DNA of 64,000 bases from contig NZ_JAVDQF010000001.1 in the NCBI RefSeq assembly GCF_031454135.1, positions 434,001 through 498,000 on the forward strand. The letters are read 5' to 3'. Made by a program: the position numbers and the translations under genes. Positions within the stretch are counted from its first letter, which is position 1; each line of letters begins with the position of its first letter. The stretch comes from Arthrobacter russicus (GTDB lineage Bacteria; Actinomycetota; Actinomycetes; Actinomycetales; Micrococcaceae). Positions 38,710 through 47,875 of this stretch are shown here, piece by piece. The notes beneath the pieces were generated by a model. It saw only the letters and a list, made by a program, of their open reading frames with translations. It was not told where the DNA came from and did no database searches.

Positions 38710-38889
38710 TCAAAATCCTGAGCCGGGCCCTGGCTGGTCCGACGCTTTGGCTTGCTGCTGACTGACTTCTTCGGTGACTGTTCTTTTGATGGACTTCCGA
38801 ATCCATATAACGACGAAATATATTGCAACTGCGATAACAATAATTCCCAGTATGACAATCAAAATATTCGGCCAGCTCAGCGGATACAT
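38710..38889 (-). CDS. Single-TM peptide, 59 aa, element cargo
   Basis: MYPLSWPNILIVILGIIVIA begins a single membrane helix followed by a basic stop-transfer (WIRKSIKRTVTEE) and a polar tail SQQQAKASDQPGPGSGF, giving an N-out or N-in single-pass protein of the small phage/plasmid type. ATG 38889 follows AGAGGTG. It starts 40 bases after the stop of the secreted protein gene on the same strand, so the two are likely co-expressed. Function unknown. Confidence 0.6.
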   Translation of the reverse strand: MYPLSWPNILIVILGIIVIAVAIYFVVIWIRKSIKRTVTEEVSQQQAKASDQPGPGSGF

Positions 38890-38929
38890 AAATTCACCTC
38901 TAGTTATTGAAGTTATGCCTGGAATTATA

Positions 38930-39634
38930 TCACGGCGAAGTATCCCACCGGCGATTATCCTGGACATAGAACGTGAGGCTCTGCGTTGCGCCGATCAGGC
39001 CGATGCTCACTTGGTAGCTCGATCGCGCCGAGGCTGGAGTAGAACCGCTTTGGTATTGATTGAGCATCTCATCTCGTGGCCCACTGGCGCTTCCTACCCC
39101 CGACCACTGAGAGCCGTAAATCCGATCGATCCTAGCCGTGAAGTACCGGTTGTTACCGTTTGTTCCCAGCGCGCCGTCGGCACGGTACTCGATGTTGAAG
39201 GTGAACTGATTCGTCCGGACTTTGCAGTTAGTGAACGGGAAAACGCCCACACCGGAGGTGTCTCTACATTCCGAAATGTCGAACATAACAGGAGCTCCCG
39301 GCACGGATCGCTTCGGAATCTGGATTGACGATTTTGACACCGAGCCGTCAGAGAACGTCTTCGTAGTCACCTCAAAGCCCGGCTCAACATCCGTCACAGT
39401 GCTTACTGGTGTCGCACCAGTTGACGACTCCGGCAGTTTGCCCTGCTTGAGGTTCGCGATGAGTCGGTCTCGCACCTGCACCTCAATCCCTAATACTTGG
39501 GACTGGCTTTCCAGGAATGTTAGATCTTCAGCGGACAGGCTGACCACGTCCGCCGGGCTTGCTTGAGCGGGAGGAGCTATCGACAGCGCAAAAGCGGCAA
39601 TCACAGCTACGGAGAGAATTTGCCTCTTAAGCAT
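38930..39634 (-). CDS. Secreted protein of unknown function, element cargo
   Basis: A 234-residue protein with a clear Sec signal peptide (MLKRQILSVAVIAAFALSIA, cleavage after AQA near residue 25). The mature part has an N-terminal helical section and then a beta-rich region with two cysteines (ISECRDTSG and FTNCKVRT), probably a disulfide. No known domain is recognised. ATG 39634 follows GAAGGATTGCA. It is the largest cargo gene of the tRNA-Val element and has lower G+C than the chromosome. Confidence 0.75.
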   Translation of the reverse strand: MLKRQILSVAVIAAFALSIAPPAQASPADVVSLSAEDLTFLESQSQVLGIEVQVRDRLIANLKQGKLPESSTGATPVSTVTDVEPGFEVTTKTFSDGSVSKSSIQIPKRSVPGAPVMFDISECRDTSGVGVFPFTNCKVRTNQFTFNIEYRADGALGTNGNNRYFTARIDRIYGSQWSGVGSASGPRDEMLNQYQSGSTPASARSSYQVSIGLIGATQSLTFYVQDNRRWDTSP

Positions 39635-40215
39635 TGCAATCCTTCTGTAGGTTCGAATAGGTGGCGAGAGTAGGGCGACTCGAAAGACCTAAGATTCACC
39701 TCCCGCCTCGAGCACTAATGTGACTCTCATTTTCAAGTTGAATCATTTGCCCTTTGTATTTAATTAATAATGTAATCAGTCAATAAATTCTTCCTCAAAA
39801 ACTACTGAAAGAGGCCTGATTTTCACCTGAGAAACCGTTATGGATTCTGAGAAGCGGCGTGAGTTTCGACATCACCCTCCGGCATGCGTCATCGCATCAC
39901 TCACGAAACCCGCTAGAGCAGCGGTAAGCGTCAACGACCCTCGCCGTAGACAGTTCCAGGTTTCGCCTACGCCTGGACGAGGACTAACGTCCTCACAAGC
40001 TTTCACTGGTCCGTGGAGTATTACACCGCGTCGATCGAGCGGTGGTTTCCCGCCGAGCAGATCCGCCGCCGGTCTCTAAGCTGGGACAGCCGGCCATGGT
40101 ACGAGCAGCGCTACTACGGCGGCCGCTGATCGTCGTCCCGCGCCCCGCGTCGTCGTTGTAGGCACGAGGGTTTAAACTGGGAACGCCTTCCCCGGCCAAA
40201 CCCTCGCGGTTTGCA
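39635..40215. other. Gene-poor AT-rich stretch of the element with one possible coding remnant
   Basis: The part 39650-39840 is AT-rich, probably the promoter region of the secreted-protein gene. From 39950 to 40129 the plus strand has an open frame without a start whose translation looks protein-like (FHWSVEYYTASIERWFPAEQ, then WYEQRYYGGR before TGA). This may be the tail of a decayed phage or plasmid gene. Nothing else was recognised. Confidence 0.35.
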
Positions 40216-40258
40216 GCGCCCCCTTCTTGAGGACCACCTCGAAGGGGGCGCGTTTTTT
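40216..40258 (+). terminator. Rho-independent terminator
   Basis: Stem GCGCCCCCTTC with its perfect complement (40241-40251), loop of 14 bases, then GTTTTTTG. It is oriented to terminate plus-strand transcription, following the coding remnant at 39.95-40.13 kb. Confidence 0.85.
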
Positions 40259-40374
40259 GTCCGCGGAGGCGGAGATTTCTGTGGCGGTTTTATGGCGTTT
40301 CACTTACTTATGAACACTTCTACTTACTGCAATCTAGAGAGTTTTTGGCCGCCACAAAACCGCTACAGTTGCGC

Positions 40375-40425
40375 AAAAATCCCCGTCAATAGGAACCGGA
40401 GTTCCTTGAATTGACGGGGATTTTT
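40375..40425. terminator. Symmetric terminator downstream of tRNA-Val
   Basis: AAAAATCCCCGTCAA and its perfect 15-bp complement TTGACGGGGATTTTT enclose a 21-base loop. Both strands read into a T5 tract, so it can work both ways. It lies 7 bases from the tRNA 3' end and was brought in with the element. Confidence 0.85.
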
Positions 40426-40428
40426 CCT

Positions 40429-40479
40429 GGGTGGGCCCTACCGGGATCGAACCGATGACATCCACGGTGTAAACGTGGC
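40429..40479 (-). repeat. attR: 51-bp direct repeat within tRNA-Val
   Basis: Same 51 bases as 37575-37625. Here the repeat continues into the 5' half of the tRNA, so the functional gene is on this side. Confidence 0.88.
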
Positions 40480-40504
40480 GCTCTACCAGCTGAGCTAAAG
40501 GCCC
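40432..40504 (-). tRNA. tRNA-Val (anticodon TAC)
   Basis: A 73-nt cloverleaf on the minus strand. Acceptor GGGCCTT pairs with AGGGCCC, the D arm is GCTC/GAGC, the anticodon arm CCACG-TTTACAC-CGTGG carries TAC, and the T arm is TCGGTTCGATCCCGG. Discriminator A; CCA not encoded. It serves as attachment site of the element to its left. Confidence 0.95.
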
Positions 40505-40538
40505 CCAACCGTCCGCAGCGAAGCTGCCGGACGAATAT

Positions 40539-41516
40539 CTACTGTACCTGATCGCCCGCGGATTTCGACAACCGAGCCGCAAGCCGACTCAGCGATTCGC
40601 TGACTCCGGCGGAGATTTTGAGCGTGGCCAAATCGTCGCCGCGAGTCGCACCCCGATTGATGATCACCACGGGTTTGCCCGCTTTGACCGCGTGGCGCGG
40701 GAAACGCAATCCGCTCATCACGGTCAACGAGGATCCGACGACCAACAGCGCCGAGGCCTCGGCCAGCATCCCGAAACTTCGCTCCACCCGGTCCTTGGGC
40801 ACGTTTTCGCCGAAAAAGACGAAATCCGGTTTCAGCATTCCGCCGCAGACTTCGCAAGGCGCCACCGTAAAAGAACCGATCAGTTCGGCACTGTCCAAGT
40901 CGGCATCCGCATCCGGTGCCAGATCGATCTGCCCGTTCGCCTCGGCCCGCGCCAGAAAGCCCGGGTTGAATTCGTCCAGGCGAACCGCAATCTGATCCCG
41001 GCTGAATTCGGTGCCACAGGCCAGGCAGACCACCCGGTCGAACCTGCCGTGCAGATCCACCACGTTCACCGAGCCGGCGTCCTTGTGCAACCGATCGACA
41101 TTCTGCGTGATCAGTCCGGTGATCGCCCCGGCTGCCTCGAGCTCGGCAATCGCACGATGCCCGGCGTTCGGTTGCGCCCGGCGCAGGTGCCGCCAACCCA
41201 ACTGATTGCGTGCCCAATAGCGGCGGCGCAGCGACTCGTCGCCGAGGAATTGCTGGTAGGTCAGCGGGTTCCGCTGCGGGGCGTCGGGGCCGCGGTAGTC
41301 CGGAATTCCGGAATCGGTGCTCAGACCGGCCCCGGTCAAGACCGCGAACCGGCCGGCCGAAAGGATCTGCGCGGCCTGCTCCAGCTCCGAACTCGCCTGC
41401 TGGTCCAGCTCCTGGGCACCGGAAGCCGGCGGACTGTTCCGCGCCCGGTCCGCGACGAACCCGGTCAGCCCCAAACCGGGCCTTCCGGATGCCGCCGGAG
41501 GCTGCGGCTCAGCCAT
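40539..41516 (-). CDS. Sirtuin-type NAD-dependent protein deacylase
   Basis: A 325-residue Sir2-family enzyme. NAD-binding signatures are LTGAGLSTDSGIPDYRG and TQNVDRLHKDAGS; the catalytic histidine is in DLHGRF; the zinc site is CLACG and CEVCGG; and LVVGSSLTVMSGLRFP and INRGATRGDD complete the fold. ATG 41516 gives a sensible protein and overlaps the peroxiredoxin stop by 8 bases, implying coupling. The upstream open frame is antisense noise. Confidence 0.92.
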   Translation of the reverse strand: MAEPQPPAASGRPGLGLTGFVADRARNSPPASGAQELDQQASSELEQAAQILSAGRFAVLTGAGLSTDSGIPDYRGPDAPQRNPLTYQQFLGDESLRRRYWARNQLGWRHLRRAQPNAGHRAIAELEAAGAITGLITQNVDRLHKDAGSVNVVDLHGRFDRVVCLACGTEFSRDQIAVRLDEFNPGFLARAEANGQIDLAPDADADLDSAELIGSFTVAPCEVCGGMLKPDFVFFGENVPKDRVERSFGMLAEASALLVVGSSLTVMSGLRFPRHAVKAGKPVVIINRGATRGDDLATLKISAGVSESLSRLAARLSKSAGDQVQ

Positions 41517-42003
41517 CCGAGCCGGCCAAGGCCTGCAACGCCCGTTGGTAATCCGCCCAGGGCCGGGCTTGCGAGGCCTCACTGAAGAAGGCAGCACGCA
41601 CGATCCCCTCGGCGTCGATCGCAAAGCTGCCGCGCCGGGCCAGGCCGCGCTCAGCGTCGAACACGCCATAAGCCTCAGCTGCGGCCCCGTGCGGCCAGAA
41701 ATCACTCAGCAGGCCGAATTCGACGCCTTCGGCAGCCGCAAAGGCGCGCAAGGTGTATTTGCTGTCCACCGAAATCGCGAACAACGCCGCACCGGCCGCA
41801 TCGAAATCCGCCGACCGGCCGGCCAACTCGCAGATCTCGGCGGTGCACACCTGGGAAAATGCGAAAGGGTAGAAAACCAGAACCACGTTTTGCCCGCGCA
41901 GCCCGGAAAGCCGGATCAGTTCGCCGAATTGATTCGGCAAAGCGAACTCCGGAGCCGCTTCGCCGATCACCACCTGGCGCGACGTCCCGGCGGCATGGCT
42001 CAT
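41509..42003 (-). CDS. Peroxiredoxin, AhpE/1-Cys type
   Basis: A 164-residue thiol peroxidase of the thioredoxin fold. The peroxidatic cysteine lies in FYPFAFSQVCTAEICEL, where the usual T-x-x-C is VCTAEIC. LFAISVDSKYTLRAFAA and FPLLSDFWPHG-like FGLLSDFWPHG match mycobacterial AhpE. It reduces hydroperoxides and peroxynitrite in the cytoplasm. Overlaps DUF3052 upstream by 4 bases and the sirtuin downstream by 8. Confidence 0.9.
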   Translation of the reverse strand: MSHAAGTSRQVVIGEAAPEFALPNQFGELIRLSGLRGQNVVLVFYPFAFSQVCTAEICELAGRSADFDAAGAALFAISVDSKYTLRAFAAAEGVEFGLLSDFWPHGAAAEAYGVFDAERGLARRGSFAIDAEGIVRAAFFSEASQARPWADYQRALQALAGSDG

Positions 42004-42419
42004 TTGTTCTTGCGCGGAACCAGCCGGGTAGCGGCCCAGTCGTCGGAAACGCCCACCGAGCTGGTCACATGCAGGCCCGCGGTCGGCGCAGCTTCCTGGA
42101 TTTCAGCGGGCGGCAAATAACCGTCCCGGCCGGACTTCGGGCTCAAGACCCAGATCACGCCGCCGTCTTCCAGCGAGGTCACCACGTCCATCAAGACGTC
42201 AACCAGATCGCCGTCGTCGGCCCGGTGCCAGAGCAATACCGCATCCACGACCTCGTGATCCTCTTCCTCGATCAGGTCGGATCCGATCAAATCTTCGACA
42301 TCAGCCCGGAGATCGAAATCGATATCCTCGTCGTATCCGAATTCCTGGACCAGGTCGCCTTCCTTGAAACCCAATCGCACCGCCACGTTGTCTTCTGTGC
42401 CGGTTTCGGCCTCACCCAC
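42000..42419 (-). CDS. DUF3052 family protein
   Basis: A 139-residue acidic protein, conserved in actinobacteria next to aceE. Recognisable segments are VRLGFKEGDLVQEFGYDEDI, HEVVDAVLLWHRADDGDLVD and VIWVLSPKSGRDGYLPPAEI. GTG 42419 has GGGAGG upstream. It is divergent from aceE across a 293-base spacer that must contain both promoters. Its molecular role is not known. Confidence 0.9.
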   Translation of the reverse strand: MGEAETGTEDNVAVRLGFKEGDLVQEFGYDEDIDFDLRADVEDLIGSDLIEEEDHEVVDAVLLWHRADDGDLVDVLMDVVTSLEDGGVIWVLSPKSGRDGYLPPAEIQEAAPTAGLHVTSSVGVSDDWAATRLVPRKNK

Positions 42420-42712
42420 GGTTATCCTCCCGAACCTTTCTGCTGTTGTTGACACCAAGTCTGCCACCCCGCACCCAATCCCGGAGCAGCAACTATGTGC
42501 ATTATCACAAGACAACACCCTAAACCGCGCTGCATCAAGCTTCTTACCGCGCGTTTGCCGTCCGAGTCGCAATCCGCGGCTTCACAGTCCGCATCCGGCT
42601 ACGCATCCGAGAGGCCGTCGGTCTAGAGTAGTTGTTGGATTCCTGCGCTCACCTTACGCAGGTCCTTTGACGATGCCGCCTATCAGGCGGTGCTGCACAA
42701 GAGAGGTTGGAT

Positions 42713-45466
42713 GTGGCTGCTGGGGAAGAAAATTCTCACATTCTGAGCGTGCTGACTAATCAGTTGCCTGACCGTGATCCGGACGAAACCGCCGAGTGGA
42801 TCGAATCCCTCGACTCGTTGATCAAAGAGCAGGGCACTGAACGGGCACAGTTCATCATGCGTTCGCTGTTGCAGCGCGCAGGAGCTCAGAGTGTCGGCGT
42901 ACCGATGGTGACCACCACGGACTACGTCAACACGATCCCGGTCGACCAGGAACCAGAGTTCCCCGGCGACGAAGAGATCGAACGCAAGTACCGCGCTTGG
43001 CTGCGCTGGAACGCCGCGATCATGGTGCACCGGGCGCAGCGCCCCGGCATCGGAGTGGGCGGCCACATCTCGACCTACGCGGGCGCCGCGACGCTGTACG
43101 AAGTCGGCTTCAACCACTTCTTCCGCGGCAAAGACCACCCGGGAGGCGGAGACCAGATTTATTTCCAGGGTCACGCCTCCCCGGGTATGTACGCCCGTGC
43201 GTTCATGGAAGGACGCCTGAGCGAAGCGGATCTGGACGGGTTCCGGCAGGAGAAATCCAAAGCCGGCCATGGCCTCTCCTCCTATCCGCACCCGCGCCTG
43301 ATGCCGGACTTCTGGGAATTTCCGACGGTCTCGATGGGCATCGGCCCGATGAACGCGATCTACCAGGCGCAGTCCAACCGCTACCTGGAGAACCGCGGGA
43401 TCAAAGACACCTCGGACCAGCACGTCTGGGCCTTCCTGGGTGACGGCGAAATGGACGAGCCCGAGTCCCGCGGCCTGCTGCAACTCGCGGCAAACGACAA
43501 GCTGGACAACCTCACCTTCGTGATCAACTGCAATTTGCAGCGTTTGGACGGCCCGGTCCGTGGCAATGGCAAGATCATGCAGGAGCTCGAAGCGTTCTTC
43601 CGCGGTGCCGGCTGGAACGTGATCAAGGTCGTCTGGGGGCGCGAGTGGGATGCGCTGCTGGAAAAGGACGACGACGGCGCGTTGGTGGACATCATGAACA
43701 CCACGGTCGACGGCGACTACCAGACGTACAAAGCCGAATCCGGCGGATTCGTCCGGGAACACTTCTTCGGCAAGTCCCCGCAGACCAAGGAAATGGTCGC
43801 GGACATGACCGACGAAGAAATCTGGAACCTCAAGCGCGGCGGCCACGACTACCGCAAGGTCTACGCAGCGTACAAAGCCGCCATGGAATTCAAGGGCAAG
43901 CCGACGGTCATCCTGGCGCACACCGTCAAGGGCTATGGCCTGGGCACTCACTTCGAAGGGCGCAATGCGACGCACCAGATGAAGAAGCTCACACTGCAGG
44001 ACTTGAAGGATTTCCGCGATCACCTGCGGATCCCGATCACCGATGAGCAGCTTGAGGCCAATCCGTACGAACCGCCGTATTTCCACCCCGGCATGGACAC
44101 CCCGGAAATCGAATACTTGATGGAACGGCGCAAGGCCCTCGGCGGCTTCGTCCCGGAACGGCGGCACAAACACACGGAACTGGCCCTGCCCGAGGACAAA
44201 GCCTATGAAGTGGCGAACCGCGGCTCGGGAAAGCAACTCGCCGCCACCACGATGGCGTTCGTGCGTCTGCTCAAGGACCTCATGCGGGACAAGGAGTTCG
44301 GCAAGCGGGTAGTGCCGATCATCCCGGACGAGGCCCGGACCTTCGGCATGGACTCGTTCTTCCCGACGGCGAAGATCTACAACCCCAAGGGCCAGAACTA
44401 CTTGTCCGTGGACCGTGATCTGGTTTTGGCGTACAAAGAATCCCCGGCGGGCCAGATCGTGCACGCGGGCATCAACGAAGCCGGTTCGGTGGCTGCCTTC
44501 ACCGCCGCGGGCACGGCCTACGCCACGCACGGCGAGCCCTTGATCCCGGTCTACGTGTTCTATTCGATGTTCGGCTTCCAGCGCACCGGCGACGGCCTCT
44601 GGGCGGCCGCCGACCAGATGGCTCGCGGTTTCGTGATCGGCGCCACCGCCGGACGCACTACGCTGACCGGTGAAGGCCTGCAACACGCGGACGGCCATTC
44701 GTTGATCTTGGCCGCCACCAACCCGGCAGTGATCAGCTACGATCCGGCCTACGGTTATGAGATCGGGCACATCGTCCGTTCCGGCCTGGAACGCATGTAC
44801 GGGACCGATTCTTCGTTCACCGAAGAAGAGCGCAACGTCATGTACTACATCTTGGTTTACAACGAGCCGATCCTGCAGCCGGCAGCTCCGGAAGAAGTCG
44901 ACGTCGAAGGGATCGTCAAGGGCATCTACCTCCTGGCCCCCGCCAAGGTCGACGGACCGCGGACCCAGCTGCTCGCCAGCGGCGTTGCGGTGCCGTGGGC
45001 TTTGGAGGCCCAGCAGATCCTGGCCGACGAGTGGGGGGTCTCCGCCGACGTCTGGTCGGTGACCTCCTGGACCGAACTGCGCCGGGACGGCTTGGCCGCC
45101 GAGGAAGAGCAGTTCCTCAACCCTGGCGCGCAGGCCAGGATCCCCTTCGTGACCGAGCAGCTCGCTGGGGCGACCGGCCCGATCGTGGCGGTCACCGACC
45201 ACATGAAGGCCGTGCCGGACCAGATCCGGCAGTTCGTGCCGAACGAGTTCGCGACCTTGGGCGCCGACGGCTTCGGTTTCTCCGACACCAGGGCGGCAGC
45301 GCGCCGGTTCTTCAAAATCGACTCGCATTCGATCGTGGTCCGGGCTTTGGAGATGCTCGCCCGGCGCGGCGAAGTCGATTGGCAAGCCCCGGCTCAGGCA
45401 ATTGAGAAATACCGCTTGCTGGACGTGAACGCCGGCACCACCGGCAACGCCGGCGGCGACAGCTAG
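42713..45466 (+). CDS. aceE: Pyruvate dehydrogenase E1 component, homodimeric type
   Basis: A thiamine-diphosphate enzyme that decarboxylates pyruvate for the PDH complex (acetyl-CoA formation); about 917 residues, the normal length. It has [20 protein letters not shown], the ThDP motif [12 protein letters not shown] through [14 protein letters not shown], and the C-terminal transketolase domain ([17 protein letters not shown]). GTG 42713 has AGAGAGG at proper spacing; TTG 42707 is less likely. The E2 and E3 genes are not in the window. A strong terminator follows. Confidence 0.96.
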   Translation: MAAGEENSHILSVLTNQLPDRDPDETAEWIESLDSLIKEQGTERAQFIMRSLLQRAGAQSVGVPMVTTTDYVNTIPVDQEPEFPGDEEIERKYRAWLRWNAAIMVHRAQRPGIGVGGHISTYAGAATLYEVGFNHFFRGKDHPGGGDQIYFQGHASPGMYARAFMEGRLSEADLDGFRQEKSKAGHGLSSYPHPRLMPDFWEFPTVSMGIGPMNAIYQAQSNRYLENRGIKDTSDQHVWAFLGDGEMDEPESRGLLQLAANDKLDNLTFVINCNLQRLDGPVRGNGKIMQELEAFFRGAGWNVIKVVWGREWDALLEKDDDGALVDIMNTTVDGDYQTYKAESGGFVREHFFGKSPQTKEMVADMTDEEIWNLKRGGHDYRKVYAAYKAAMEFKGKPTVILAHTVKGYGLGTHFEGRNATHQMKKLTLQDLKDFRDHLRIPITDEQLEANPYEPPYFHPGMDTPEIEYLMERRKALGGFVPERRHKHTELALPEDKAYEVANRGSGKQLAATTMAFVRLLKDLMRDKEFGKRVVPIIPDEARTFGMDSFFPTAKIYNPKGQNYLSVDRDLVLAYKESPAGQIVHAGINEAGSVAAFTAAGTAYATHGEPLIPVYVFYSMFGFQRTGDGLWAAADQMARGFVIGATAGRTTLTGEGLQHADGHSLILAATNPAVISYDPAYGYEIGHIVRSGLERMYGTDSSFTEEERNVMYYILVYNEPILQPAAPEEVDVEGIVKGIYLLAPAKVDGPRTQLLASGVAVPWALEAQQILADEWGVSADVWSVTSWTELRRDGLAAEEEQFLNPGAQARIPFVTEQLAGATGPIVAVTDHMKAVPDQIRQFVPNEFATLGADGFGFSDTRAAARRFFKIDSHSIVVRALEMLARRGEVDWQAPAQAIEKYRLLDVNAGTTGNAGGDS

Positions 45467-45494
45467 GCGCGACGCGCTAGTCCGCACTTCGCAG

Positions 45495-45531
45495 AAAGTG
45501 CCCGTTCCGGCTCATCCGGAACGGGCACTTT
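45495..45531 (+). terminator. Terminator after aceE
   Basis: A perfect 16-bp inverted repeat AAAGTGCCCGTTCCGG / its complement, with a CTCAT loop, ending in TTT, 29 bases after the aceE stop. Confidence 0.88.
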
Positions 45532-45550
45532 CCGTTTCCGCCGATCGGCG

Positions 45551-45623
45551 GTGTCCCAGTGAGCAGGCCCACTCAGGGGGACACACCAGGTCTGTCCCAG
45601 TGAGTTGCCGTGCCCAATGGGAC
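45551..45623. repeat. Two tandem hairpins sharing GTCCCAGTGAG
   Basis: Unit 1 (45551-45584): GTGTCCC-AG-TGAG pairs with CTCA-GG-GGGACAC. Unit 2 (45594-45623): GTCCCA pairs with TGGGAC around an 18-base loop. Both units begin with the same GTCCCAGTGAG. They lie between convergent aceE and the secreted-protein gene; they may be intergenic repeat elements or the minus-strand terminator. Confidence 0.5.
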
Positions 45624-45635
45624 CGAGCCGTCGGG

Positions 45636-46388
45636 CTATTGCCAACCGCGCTGAATCCGCAGACCGTTGCCTTCGACACTCGACGCGTAGTTCGCCTGCC
45701 CCAGGCAATCGCCATATTCATGCGCCTTGCTACTACTGCCGCTGAGTCCGCCCGAGGTCGTCGGGGCGCCCACGGATACGTCGATCCGCGGCACCGTGGC
45801 GCAGCTCTTCGTGTTGTAGTTCTCCACGAAGCCGCTCTGCGCGGCACGGAGGTTGCCGCTGTTCGCCGGCAATACGTAGCTTCCGATGTGCGTACGGCTT
45901 CCGGTCACCACGTCCGTGACGGTACCGCTCCAAGTGTCCGTACCGGTCCTGGCGACGGTCAGCCTATAGCCATGGAGGTAGTTCGCCTCGAAATCGACCG
46001 CACAGCTGACTCCGGCACCGCCGTCGGCACCGTTGCTGCATTGCGCGTCGCCCGAGGTCGTGCCCGCGATGAAACTGGAGAAGGCTGCATGCAGGCGCTG
46101 CTTGCCGTTCTGGTCGGGACGGGGCTGCAAGCCCATGTACCCGACGTCCTTCTGATTCATGAAATTGAATTGGTCCGAGACGTAATTCCCGGCTACCCGG
46201 GCCGTCTCCGGATTGAACTTCGTGCTGAAGCTGATATCGGTCAGTCCTGCCGCCGGGGCGCCGGGAATCTGCCAGCTGAACCCTACGTTGCCGCCGAAGG
46301 TCTGCGCTGAGGCGGTGCCCGGGAAAACTGCAAGACTCAAGGTCAAGGCGGCAAGCACGGACAGCGCCGCTCGGATTGTCTTCGGCAT
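45636..46388 (-). CDS. Secreted protein, possibly DUF3472-like
   Basis: A 250-residue exported protein with a Sec signal peptide (MPKTIRAALSVLAALTLSLA, cleavage near ASA-QT). The mature part contains GNYVSDQFNFMNQKDVGYMGLQPRPD and QRLHAAFSSFIAGTTSG, a pattern resembling DUF3472-type extracellular domains, and three to four cysteines. ATG 46388 follows AAAGAGGAGAACATG-type spacing with a clear GGAG. Function unknown, monocistronic. Confidence 0.75.
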   Translation of the reverse strand: MPKTIRAALSVLAALTLSLAVFPGTASAQTFGGNVGFSWQIPGAPAAGLTDISFSTKFNPETARVAGNYVSDQFNFMNQKDVGYMGLQPRPDQNGKQRLHAAFSSFIAGTTSGDAQCSNGADGGAGVSCAVDFEANYLHGYRLTVARTGTDTWSGTVTDVVTGSRTHIGSYVLPANSGNLRAAQSGFVENYNTKSCATVPRIDVSVGAPTTSGGLSGSSSKAHEYGDCLGQANYASSVEGNGLRIQRGWQ

Positions 46389-46589
46389 GTTCTCCTCTTT
46401 CTTCTGATGACGTTTCGTGACTGATTGAGATGATCTTCAATCAGGTGTTCACGCCGGAGTGTAATCCGCAAATCTGGAAGGACAACCCCGGAACCAACCG
46501 GCCAGGCCCAGTTCGACGACGGAGAAACCCGCTTGATTGTCGCTGGTCTCCAAAAACTCCCAGTCAACTTGCCCAAAATCGTCGAGCTG

Positions 46590-46606
46590 TTGTGCACTTC
46601 CTACAA
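46590..46606 (+). promoter_or_regulatory. Candidate FasR operator upstream of fasR
   Basis: TTGTGC-ACTTC-CTACAA, an imperfect inverted repeat with a 5-base centre, 21 bases before the fasR start. It shares half-sites and spacing with the site at 47876-47892 upstream of fabD. Inferred as an autoregulatory site. Confidence 0.45.
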
Positions 46607-46627
46607 TTGAAGTCGTATGCTCAAACC

Positions 46628-47824
46628 ATGCCTGCAGCGAAATCAGCCCTTTCCGGCGCCACTACGATGCTCAGCAACGATCACACCCTGGCCAAGCTGC
46701 GCGAAAGCATCGGCACGCTGTCGACGGCGACCACCCGGCAACTTGATGCCGCACTCCCCTGGTACCGCCGACTCGACGCCGCGGAACGGAGCGCACTCGG
46801 CCTGCTGGCCCAAAACGGCATTGCCTCGTTCGTCAGCTACTACCAGAAGCCGTCGTCCCCCGGCTGGGTGCTCACCGATGTCTTCGGCAATGCGCCCACC
46901 GAACTCACCAGCTCGATCAGTTTGCAGAAGGCCCTGCAACTGATCCGGATCGTGGTCCAAGTGGTCGAAGACCGGGTCCCGGAGCTGGCCGCGCCGGGCG
47001 ACGAAGCGCCGCTTCGCGAAGCCGTCCTCCGTTACGCCCGGGAGGTCGCCTTCGCCGCCGCGGATGTCTATGCCCGCGCCGCGGAATCCCGTGGCGCTTG
47101 GGACACCAGACTCGAATCGCTCATCGTGGATGCGATCCTGCGCGGCGAGAACACCGATGCCCTGCGCTCCAGGATCGCGGCGCTGGGCTGGAAATCCAAG
47201 GAGAAATTCACCGTGATGGTGGGCGCCTCGCCGGCCGAAGCCGGCCAGGGGTTCGTCAACGAGTTGCGCCGGACCGCGAGCCGCTACGCCGAAGACGCGC
47301 TGGTCGGCATCCAAGGCGACCGGCTGATCGTAGTACTCGGCGGCGTCAACGACCAGGAATCCGCCTATCTGCGGATCAGTGAACTCTTCGGTCCGGGACC
47401 CGTGGTCTACGGTCCGGAAGCGCCTTCCTTGGTCGAAGCCAGCGGCTCTGCCCGCGCGGCCTTCGCCGGACTCGCTGCGGTCCGCGCCTGGCCGCAAGCT
47501 CCCCGTCCGGCCTCCGCGAATGACCTCTGGCCGGAACGCGTGATGAACGGCGACGATGACGCCCGGCGATCGCTGGTGCGCCATGTCTACCGCCCGTTGC
47601 TCACCGCGTCCAACGGGCTGGTGGAGACGCTCAGCGCCTACCTTTCGCTCGGGCACTCCCTCGAAGCAACCGCGCGGGAACTCTTCGTGCACGCCAATAC
47701 CGTCCGGTACCGGCTCCGGAAAGTCACTGATCTGACCGGCTGGGATCCACTGCTGCCGCGTGAAGCCTTTGTGCTGCAAACTGCTCTGGCTGTGGGGCGG
47801 CTCGCTTCATCCGCCCGCAATTGA
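46628..47824 (+). CDS. fasR: PucR-family regulator of fatty-acid synthesis (FasR-like)
   Basis: A 398-residue transcriptional regulator with a GGDEF-like/PucR central region and a C-terminal helix-turn-helix of the PucR type (LSLGHSLEATARELFVHANT, VRYRLRKVTDLTG). In Streptomyces the orthologue directly upstream of fabD-fabH-acpP-fabF activates that operon; position and family are the same here. ATG 46628 gives a protein of usual length; the upstream open frame is ignored. The gap to fabD (134 bases) contains a palindrome also seen before this gene. Confidence 0.88.
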   Translation: MPAAKSALSGATTMLSNDHTLAKLRESIGTLSTATTRQLDAALPWYRRLDAAERSALGLLAQNGIASFVSYYQKPSSPGWVLTDVFGNAPTELTSSISLQKALQLIRIVVQVVEDRVPELAAPGDEAPLREAVLRYAREVAFAAADVYARAAESRGAWDTRLESLIVDAILRGENTDALRSRIAALGWKSKEKFTVMVGASPAEAGQGFVNELRRTASRYAEDALVGIQGDRLIVVLGGVNDQESAYLRISELFGPGPVVYGPEAPSLVEASGSARAAFAGLAAVRAWPQAPRPASANDLWPERVMNGDDDARRSLVRHVYRPLLTASNGLVETLSAYLSLGHSLEATARELFVHANTVRYRLRKVTDLTGWDPLLPREAFVLQTALAVGRLASSARN

Positions 47825-47875
47825 TCGGAAGTCCACTAAAAGCCAGGGCCGGCAACGGGCAGACTCGCCGAAGTT

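Larger units (their letters stand above)
37575..40479. mobile_element. Small degenerate integrative element in tRNA-Val
   Basis: The segment is bounded by identical 51-bp direct repeats (37575-37625 and 40429-40479) that correspond to the 3' two thirds of tRNA-Val(TAC). Next to the left repeat is a tyrosine recombinase gene lacking its N-terminal part. The interior has lower G+C than flanking DNA, an AT-rich non-coding stretch around 39.7-39.8 kb, a secreted protein and a TM peptide. No replication, transfer or excisionase gene is visible, so it is best seen as a shrunken remnant of about 2.9 kb. Confidence 0.8.

Noticed and set aside
42683-45487. A 934-codon open frame antisense to aceE
   Set aside because: It mirrors aceE codon by codon (high-GC third positions leave the complement open), has no homology-like motifs, and aceE has full family signatures.
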